The translations under genes were made by a program, and so were the position numbers. From contig JAFGNC010000239.1 of the NCBI GenBank assembly GCA_016927175.1, positions 1-5,708 of the forward strand: DNA of 5,708 nt, written 5' to 3'. A model generated the notes under the pieces. That model was not told where the DNA came from and made no database searches. It saw only the letters and a list, made by a program, of their open reading frames with translations. Each line of letters begins with the position of its first letter. Position 1 is the stretch's first letter. The DNA comes from Gammaproteobacteria bacterium (GTDB lineage: Bacteria; Pseudomonadota; Gammaproteobacteria; Steroidobacterales; Rariloculaceae). Shown here piece after piece: positions 1 to 4,095 of this stretch.

Positions 1-209
1 GGCAGCGCGGCGGCGATCTGTGCCTCCGTCGGCTCGGAAGTCGGCTCCGCGGCCGGTCCGCGGCCGGGGACGGTTGGCCCTTGGGCACGCGCCGCAGGCG
101 TGCCGCCGAGCACCGTCGCAGCCGCGAAACCCGCCGCGCCGGACAGCACTCCTCGGCGGGACAGTTGCGGAGCGCCGAGGCTGCGCTCGGACGCCATGTG
201 CTTGATCAT
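1..209 (-). CDS. Tat-exported protein of unknown function (5' end only)
   Basis: About 69 codons of an open frame run off the left edge. The N-terminus reads as a twin-arginine signal peptide: a polar n-region, the motif SRRGVLS, an Ala/Gly-rich hydrophobic stretch (GAAGFAAATVLGG) and a signal-peptidase-like site ARA-Q. The product is therefore probably folded in the cytoplasm and exported to the periplasm. After the cleavage site comes a Pro/Glu/Thr-rich linker (about 25 residues), and no catalytic domain is visible before the edge. I chose the ATG at 209 because GAGGA (220-216) lies 6 nt upstream of it; an ATG at 215 abuts that element and one at 197 is further away. It begins 53 nt after the cytochrome stop on the same strand with no visible terminator between them, so the two are probably one operon. 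The usual partner of such cytochromes is a DUF1552 protein, but this N-terminus lacks the typical DUF1552 signature, so the function is left open. Confidence 0.75.
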   Translation of the reverse strand, partial: MIKHMASERSLGAPQLSRRGVLSGAAGFAAATVLGGTPAARAQGPTVPGRGPAAEPTSEPTEAQIAAAL

Positions 210-262
210 CCTCATTCCTCGTCTCTTGGTGTTCTCGCTGTTCTCACGCTCTGCACACCGCT

Positions 263-2623
263 TCATCCGATCGCTTCCGCGCGCGCCGGCGGCGACTCGG
301 CCTCCTCGCCACCGGCCCGTTTGACCTTCATCTGGAACGGCTCGCTGTTCACAATCCCAAGCACGATCGAGGAGAAACGATAGCGCTCGCCTTCCGCGTC
401 GCGAATGATCCTGCGCACCGCCGGCATGTCGTAGTGCTCGAGAATACGGCCGAGCGCGTAGGTCAGGAGCCTTTCCGTCATCGCTGTCACGACCTGCTCG
501 TCGCGGTCGAGCAGCGCCTGCCGCATCTCGATCGGTCCGTCGATCACACTGCCGTCGGCAAGTTCGGCGACCGTATCGACGGGTCGCCCGGCTTCCGTGT
601 CACGCCAGCGCCCTACGAGATCGAAGTTCTCGAGCGCGAACCCGAAAGGATCGATGAGCTGATGGCAAGACGCGCAGGCCGTATCGGTGCGATGCCGCTC
701 CATGCGTTCGCGCAGCGTTTTCGCCTCTGCTACGGACGACTCCTCGGACAGGTCCGCTTCGACTCCGGGCGGTGGCGGAGGGACTTCTGCGCCCAGCATG
801 TTCTCTACGATCCAAACGCCGCGAACCACGGGTGAGGTACGGTTCGCGACCGAGGTTACGGTCAGGATACTGCCGTGGCCGAGCAGCCCGCGGCGCGGGC
901 TGTCCGCATCGAGCTCTACGCGCCGCATGTAGCTGCCGCGCACGCCGAAAATGCCATAGTGTTCGGCAAGGCGCTCGTTCAGATAGGTGTAGTCGGCATC
1001 GAGCAAGTCGAGGACGGTACGGTCCTCGCGGATCACGCTCGAGAACAACAGCTCGGTTTCGCCGCGAAACGCTTCGCGAAGATTGGCGTCGAACTCCGGG
1101 TCCTGAGGCAACGCGTCGCGCAGCTCCCGCAGCTTGAGCCACTGACCCGCGAAATTCTCGACCAGCGCATGGGCTCGCGGATCGGCGAGCATCCGCAGCA
1201 CTTGCTGCTCGAGCACGTCCGGCTCGCTGAGCCCGCCGGCGCTCGCCGTTTCGATCAGTTCCTCGTCCGGAATGCTGCTCCACAGGAAAAACGACAGCCG
1301 GGACGCGAGCTCGAGATCACTGATTCGATAAACCTCGCCGGCCGCGAGATCCGCCGGCTCCGCCTCGAAGCGATACAGAAAGCGCGGATCGATCAACAAC
1401 CGCGATAGGGCTTGCTGAATGCCGGTTTCGAAATCGCCTTCCCGCCGGCCCTGGCCGTAGAACGCCATCAGCGTGTCGATCTCGGCATCGTCGCTTTGCA
1501 TCGGCCGCCGAAATGCTTTCGTGGCAAGGTTCGTCAGGATCCGGCGCGCACAGGCTCCTTCCTTGTCCGCGCGCTCGGGATAGCACGTGAAGATCGCTCG
1601 CCGGCTCGGCGTGTCGCCCGGACCCGTGGCATCGAAAGGCCCGTGGATCTCGACGTTTCGGATGCCGCCGGGCGCGGAATAAGACCCATAAAGCTCGTTG
1701 ACGCCCGCGCAGCGCTGCTCGTCGACGAGCGCGACTGCGACCGTCTGAGGCCCCGCAGCCACCCGAAGGCGAAATTCCGCAGGATTATCGACATCCACCG
1801 GCTCCCCATTGAGGGCGACGTCGATCTTCGGCGGCGGGCAAAACCGCTGGCCGCTCAGCACACCGGTGCCGCGCCCCGCCACGTGAAACTCGTATGTCGC
1901 GTCGAGCGGAAAGTTGTGTGTGAACAGCATGCCGCCCCGCGTGCCGAGCGGCAGACCTTCGAGGTGACGATCCTGCGACAGGCCGGCCGGCGCGTCGTAG
2001 CGGACTTGACCCGGAACGAGCGAGCGATCGCCCACGGCTTCGCGGCTGATCTTCATCGCGGCGTTCACATAGCTCTGGATCAGAGTCGGCGATACCGTGA
2101 GTGCGTTTGCGATGTTGTCGAAACCGCGGATGGCATCATCGGCTGGCAGCGAGGCGACCATCGCGCTCGCATCGTACGCGAGCAGGTCGCGGACGGCGTT
2201 CCTGTACTCTACGCGGTTCAGTCGTGACAGGCCTTCGACGCCCGGGTTCGGAGCCTCGGCCGCGGCGCGATCGAGCCGCGCCTCGAGCTCGGCCGCGAAC
2301 CGGTCGAGCACCGCGCGCTCGGGCCGCGGCTCGCCCGCCGGCGGCATGAAGCCCGTCCGCACCTTACGCACGGCGCGTTCCCAGATCTCCGCATCGGCAG
2401 GAAGGTCGTGGAGCTCGAGCGTGTCGAAGGCCACATTGCCCGCGAACTCCGCGTAGTTGTGGCATTCCACGCAATACTCGTCGAGCAACGCGCGCGGGTC
2501 GGGCGAACCATCGAGCACGCCCGTCACGCGAATGGCGCCGAGCAGCGCAAGCCCGCCCGCACCGGCCGCGGCGCTAATGGCGGCCGCCAGCCGATATCCG
2601 CCGATCTTCGAGCGCCCACTCAT
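263..2623 (-). CDS. DUF1592-type (PSD/PSCyt) membrane-anchored di-heme cytochrome c protein
   Basis: This 786-residue protein has the full domain order of the planctomycete-type cytochrome family. A hydrophobic anchor or uncleaved signal lies at about 11-36. PSCyt1 follows at about 43-115, with heme site CVECH (51-55) and a downstream GFMPP (Met93 is a possible axial ligand). DUF1587 is at about 131-195 (LSRLNRVEYRNAVRDLL), then a beta-rich segment at about 205-335. DUF1595 is at about 343-415, with the Cys347/Cys358 pair and ARRIL. DUF1592 is at about 430-556 (LASRLSFFLWSSIPDEEL). DUF1588 is at about 575-672 (RRGLLGHGSIL, NRTSPVVRG, PPPPPG) with a second heme site CASCH (650-654). DUF1585 is at about 695-768. 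It should act in the periplasm as a two-heme redox protein. Family members are widespread but their substrate is not known to me, so no reaction is assigned. The ATG at 2623 has a weak GAAGAA 6 nt upstream. It is probably cotranscribed with the downstream Tat protein gene. Confidence 0.93.
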   Translation of the reverse strand: MSGRSKIGGYRLAAAISAAAGAGGLALLGAIRVTGVLDGSPDPRALLDEYCVECHNYAEFAGNVAFDTLELHDLPADAEIWERAVRKVRTGFMPPAGEPRPERAVLDRFAAELEARLDRAAAEAPNPGVEGLSRLNRVEYRNAVRDLLAYDASAMVASLPADDAIRGFDNIANALTVSPTLIQSYVNAAMKISREAVGDRSLVPGQVRYDAPAGLSQDRHLEGLPLGTRGGMLFTHNFPLDATYEFHVAGRGTGVLSGQRFCPPPKIDVALNGEPVDVDNPAEFRLRVAAGPQTVAVALVDEQRCAGVNELYGSYSAPGGIRNVEIHGPFDATGPGDTPSRRAIFTCYPERADKEGACARRILTNLATKAFRRPMQSDDAEIDTLMAFYGQGRREGDFETGIQQALSRLLIDPRFLYRFEAEPADLAAGEVYRISDLELASRLSFFLWSSIPDEELIETASAGGLSEPDVLEQQVLRMLADPRAHALVENFAGQWLKLRELRDALPQDPEFDANLREAFRGETELLFSSVIREDRTVLDLLDADYTYLNERLAEHYGIFGVRGSYMRRVELDADSPRRGLLGHGSILTVTSVANRTSPVVRGVWIVENMLGAEVPPPPPGVEADLSEESSVAEAKTLRERMERHRTDTACASCHQLIDPFGFALENFDLVGRWRDTEAGRPVDTVAELADGSVIDGPIEMRQALLDRDEQVVTAMTERLLTYALGRILEHYDMPAVRRIIRDAEGERYRFSSIVLGIVNSEPFQMKVKRAGGEEAESPPARAEAIG

Positions 2624-2776
2624 AAGCAGTTCTTCGCTAGATCGCGAACTGCACTCCCCCGAAATACCGCCGGCCGATCATGCCGAGCGTGCCAGCATTA
2701 CAAGCCCGATCCGCGGAAGCTGCCCGCCCCGGCCCACGAGCAGCGCTATAGCCGTACGCCCTGCTCCGCTGCCTTT

Positions 2777-2805
2777 ATGCTATGTTGTATAGCAATCCCT
2801 GGCAA
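2777..2805 (-). promoter_or_regulatory. Candidate sigma70 promoter of the cytochrome operon
   Basis: Read on the minus strand, TTGCCA (2805-2800, five of six matches to TTGACA) is followed by exactly 17 bp and then TAGCAT (2782-2777, four of six matches to TATAAT). It points toward the cytochrome gene and would start transcription near 2770. The dyad at 2778-2794 fills the spacer and most of the -10 box, an arrangement typical of repression by occlusion. The call rests on sequence match and position only. Confidence 0.5.
2778..2794. promoter_or_regulatory. Candidate operator: perfect dyad TGCTAT-N5-ATAGCA
   Basis: The 6-bp arms TGCTAT and ATAGCA are perfectly complementary around a 5-bp centre (GTTGT). 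Half-site centres are about 11 bp apart, as expected for a dimeric winged-helix repressor contacting one face of the helix. The same half-site pair recurs twice upstream of the TonB-dependent receptor gene. The neighbouring MarR protein is the obvious candidate binder, but this is inferred. Confidence 0.55.
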
Positions 2806-2930
2806 CAGTGGCTCGGCTCAAGATTCTTCCAGCAGCCGCCGGGACGGCGTCCGTCGTGATGACGCGCCTGCCTATCCATGCAGGCTCGTGCTGCCGGCGG
2901 AGCTCGGGCCGTCAGCGCGACGCACCGCCC

Positions 2931-3464
2931 TCACTCGCCGAGATCCGGTACCGGATCGAGGCGGCGGAAAGCCGCGAGCAGCTTCAGCAGCTCGTTCCTT
3001 TCCTTCGAGCCGAGGCGCGCCTCGAGATCGCGCTCCAGGCGGTCGTGGAGGTCCAGCAACTTCAGCGTGAGCCTTCGGCCGGCCGGGGTCAGGCGCACGA
3101 CTCGGGAACGCCGGTCGACAGCATCCGTACGGCGGGTGACGAGCTCGCGTTCCTCCAGCTCGGCGAGGAGCGTGACGATGTTGGCGCGCTCGATGTTCAG
3201 CGCTTTGCCAAGGGACGATTGACGTATCTCGGGATTGTAATGGATCAGACCCAGAATCGAGAACTGAACCGGCCGGATATTGAGCGGGCCGAAAGCGGTG
3301 GCGAAGCGCTGCATCTGCACGCCAAGCGCACGGCGCAGGTTATAGCCGATAAGATTGTCCAGCATCGTAACGTCGACGTTGCCTTCACCTTCGGCCAACG
3401 ACGCCTCGACAACCTCTCCGTGCCGCTTGGATCGTCTCGTCATATTCGCACGACGTTCAGCCAC
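2931..3464 (-). CDS. MarR-family transcriptional regulator
   Basis: This 177-residue protein has the MarR layout. A charged N-terminal extension (1-30) precedes a dimerisation helix at about 35-58 (LDNLIGYNLRRALGVQMQRF). The winged helix-turn-helix spans about 64-130: IRPVQFSILGLI, the helix around RQSSLGKALNIERANIVTLL, LEERELVTRR, and the wing DAVDRRSRVVRLTPAGR with the conserved D-R-R-S-R at 117-121. C-terminal dimerisation helices run from about 131 to 168. MarR proteins are homodimers, usually repressors released by small, often aromatic ligands, and commonly control adjacent genes. The start is GTG, supported by GAGGGAG at 3476-3470 with a 5-nt spacer; the in-frame ATG at 3443 has no ribosome binding site. 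The extension makes it somewhat longer than the usual 140-160 residues. It lies upstream of, and in the same direction as, the cytochrome gene but is separated from it by 307 nt that contain a promoter-like element. Confidence 0.92.
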   Translation of the reverse strand: MAERRANMTRRSKRHGEVVEASLAEGEGNVDVTMLDNLIGYNLRRALGVQMQRFATAFGPLNIRPVQFSILGLIHYNPEIRQSSLGKALNIERANIVTLLAELEERELVTRRTDAVDRRSRVVRLTPAGRRLTLKLLDLHDRLERDLEARLGSKERNELLKLLAAFRRLDPVPDLGE

Positions 3465-3469
3465 GCTAA

Positions 3470-3476
3470 CTCCCTC
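3470..3476 (-). promoter_or_regulatory. Ribosome binding site fixing the GTG start of the MarR gene
   Basis: GAGGGAG on the minus strand lies 5 nt before GTG at 3464-3462. Neither the ATG at 3443 (eighth codon) nor the ATG at 3365 (residue 34) has a comparable element at a normal distance, so this site decides the start. Confidence 0.65.
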
Positions 3477-3501
3477 GCCCGCTAATCGCTCCAGCCGATC
3501 T

Positions 3502-3531
3502 ATTCTCCCGATGCGAGCCGGGCTTGCAAGC
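3502..3531 (-). promoter_or_regulatory. Weak candidate promoter of the MarR gene with overlapping palindrome
   Basis: On the minus strand TTGCAA (3529-3524) is followed by 16 bp and GAGAAT (3507-3502), each matching four of six consensus bases, which would start transcription about 30 nt before the GTG. The -35 box sits inside a perfect 10-bp palindrome GCTTGCAAGC (3522-3531). TTGC/GCAA arms are common in MarR operators, so autoregulation here is possible. Evidence is weak and other starts cannot be excluded. Confidence 0.3.
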
Positions 3532-3595
3532 TCGGCCGCTCTCGAATGAGAACCCGCTACCCGCCAGGCGAGTCGCGAGCTTTATGCCCGAGCCT

Positions 3596-3945
3596 TCATG
3601 CTCCGCCCGGCGAGGCCCTGCGTGGGGTCGGCGGTCGGCGTTCCTGTCTGACTCTCCGGGCCCGGGCCGGAAGCGCCTCGGCGGCCGGTTGCGGGACGGA
3701 CGGCCTGTCGATCGCGCGAAGGAGCTCGGCTTCGAGCTGCTGGTGGCGGATCCAGTAGAGCTGAAGAGCTTCATCCATCGACAACGGCGAAATGAACAAG
3801 CGGCGCTCGGGACGGAGTTCGCCGATCCCTTCGCCGGGAAGGAGCTTCAGCGCTTCGCGTATTGGCATGCGGCTGGCAGCAAGCGCTCCGCCAGCGCGAG
3901 CTCGCGCCTCTCCTGTGCTCGGCGCCATATTGTACCCGCGATCAT
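3596..3945 (-). pseudogene. Degenerate GntR-family (FCD-type) regulator, frameshifted and truncated
   Basis: Two adjacent frames join into one GntR DNA-binding domain. From the ATG at 3945 the first frame reads MIAGTIWRRAQERRELALAERL, whose tail matches the usual ELAERL turn. From about 3883 the next frame continues as LAASRMPIREALKLLPGEGI, then ELRPERRLFISPLSMDEALQLY and WIRHQQLEAELLRAID. This is the recognition helix (SRMPIREAL), the wing, and the linker into the first FCD helix. A single missing base near 3883 restores the family spacing LAERLxxSRMPIREAL. After about 3710 no frame resembles an FCD ligand-binding domain; the open frame continues as low-complexity Arg/Pro sequence to a stop at 3596. 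A whole protein would be about 220-240 residues, so this is read as a decayed gene. A sequencing error could explain the frameshift but not the missing C-terminal domain. It lies divergent from the receptor gene, the usual place for a local regulator. Confidence 0.75.
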
Positions 3946-3952
3946 CTTCCGA

Positions 3953-3962
3953 TTGTATACAA
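3953..3962. promoter_or_regulatory. Perfect palindrome TTGTATACAA, GntR-like operator candidate
   Basis: A 10-bp perfect palindrome lies between the GntR remnant and the receptor gene. Short palindromes centred on GTATAC or GTNNNAC are typical of GntR/FadR-subfamily operators. It covers the candidate -35 box of the receptor promoter. A half-site TTGTA recurs at 3930-3934. It may be a leftover operator of the broken neighbour or a live site for a paralogue encoded elsewhere. Confidence 0.5.
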
Positions 3963-3981
3963 AACCGCTATCTGATATAAC
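3953..3981 (+). promoter_or_regulatory. Candidate sigma70 promoter of the TonB-dependent receptor gene
   Basis: TTGTAT (3953-3958) and TATAAC (3976-3981, five of six matches to TATAAT) are separated by exactly 17 bp. Transcription would start near 3988, giving a leader of about 108 nt. The -35 box is weak (three of six) and lies inside the palindrome; the -10 box lies inside the first dyad repeat. A second TATAAC at 4002-4007 lacks a good -35 box. Confidence 0.45.
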
Positions 3982-4010
3982 GACCGTCAACTGCTATTCG
4001 CTATAACGAC
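3967..4010. repeat. Two tandem GCTAT-N4-TATAACGAC repeats, candidate operators
   Basis: Copies at 3967-3984 and 3993-4010 share GCTAT, a variable four bases (CTGA or TCGC) and TATAACGAC, so 14 of 18 positions are identical and the period is 26 bp. Each can also be read as an imperfect dyad GCTAT-N5-ATAAC, the same architecture as the perfect dyad at 2778-2794. The first overlaps the candidate -10 box and the second covers the expected early transcribed region, which would suit cooperative repression. Confidence 0.6.
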
Positions 4011-4030
4011 TTTACCTGCAGCACCGCCGA

Positions 4031-4048
4031 CCCGGCCGTTCGGCCGGG
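4031..4048 (+). promoter_or_regulatory. GC-rich hairpin in the receptor 5' leader
   Basis: CCCGGCCG and CGGCCGGG are perfectly complementary around TT, giving a seven-base-pair stem closing a GUUC loop (or eight base pairs around two bases). It lies about 36 nt before the ribosome binding site and inside the predicted leader. No T-tract follows, so it is not an intrinsic terminator. A role in mRNA stability or in an attenuator-like structure is possible but unproven. Confidence 0.45.
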
Positions 4049-4084
4049 CGAGTGAACGTCGCTTCGGTGGCATGTATCAACGGG

Positions 4085-4090
4085 GGAGGA
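4085..4090 (+). promoter_or_regulatory. Strong ribosome binding site of the receptor gene
   Basis: GGAGGA within a GGGGGAGGA run lies 5 nt before the ATG at 4096. This near-consensus site fixes the start, and the encoded N-terminus is a good signal peptide. Confidence 0.75.
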
Positions 4091-4095
4091 TAAGA

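Larger units (their letters stand above)
2624..2930. other. 307-nt intergenic region between MarR gene and cytochrome gene
   Basis: I see no convincing gene here on either strand; open frames on the plus strand run through it but are shadows of the flanking genes. It holds the cytochrome promoter and dyad operator (2777-2805), a perfect 8-bp palindrome GCTATAGC (2745-2752) and a possible GAGCAG/CTGCTC hairpin (2738-2743 with 2761-2766) that would fall in the cytochrome 5' leader. A 6-bp inverted repeat GCCTGC/GCAGGC (2866-2871 with 2880-2885) lies 45 nt past the MarR stop but has no T-tract. If transcription starts near 2770 the leader is about 147 nt long. Confidence 0.7.

Noticed and set aside
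1412..2227. 271-residue plus-strand open frame
   Set aside because: It lies wholly antisense to the cytochrome gene, whose domains are unmistakable; long shadow frames are expected at this GC content. No recognisable motif or ribosome binding site.
2866..2885. Inverted repeat GCCTGC/GCAGGC after the MarR stop as a terminator
   Set aside because: Only six base pairs with an 8-nt loop, and no T-run follows on the minus strand, so intrinsic termination is not supported.
2408..3070. 220-residue plus-strand open frame across the intergenic region
   Set aside because: It overlaps the cytochrome start and the MarR end in antisense and has no coding signature in the intergenic part.
3466..3774. 102-residue minus-strand open frame upstream of the MarR gene
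   Set aside because: Ser/Arg/Gly-rich low-complexity translation without family resemblance. I checked it as a possible frameshifted FCD domain of the GntR remnant and found no match.
3524..4006. 160-residue plus-strand open frame across the GntR remnant
   Set aside because: It mirrors the GntR coding strand and runs through the operator region; no domain or ribosome binding site supports it.
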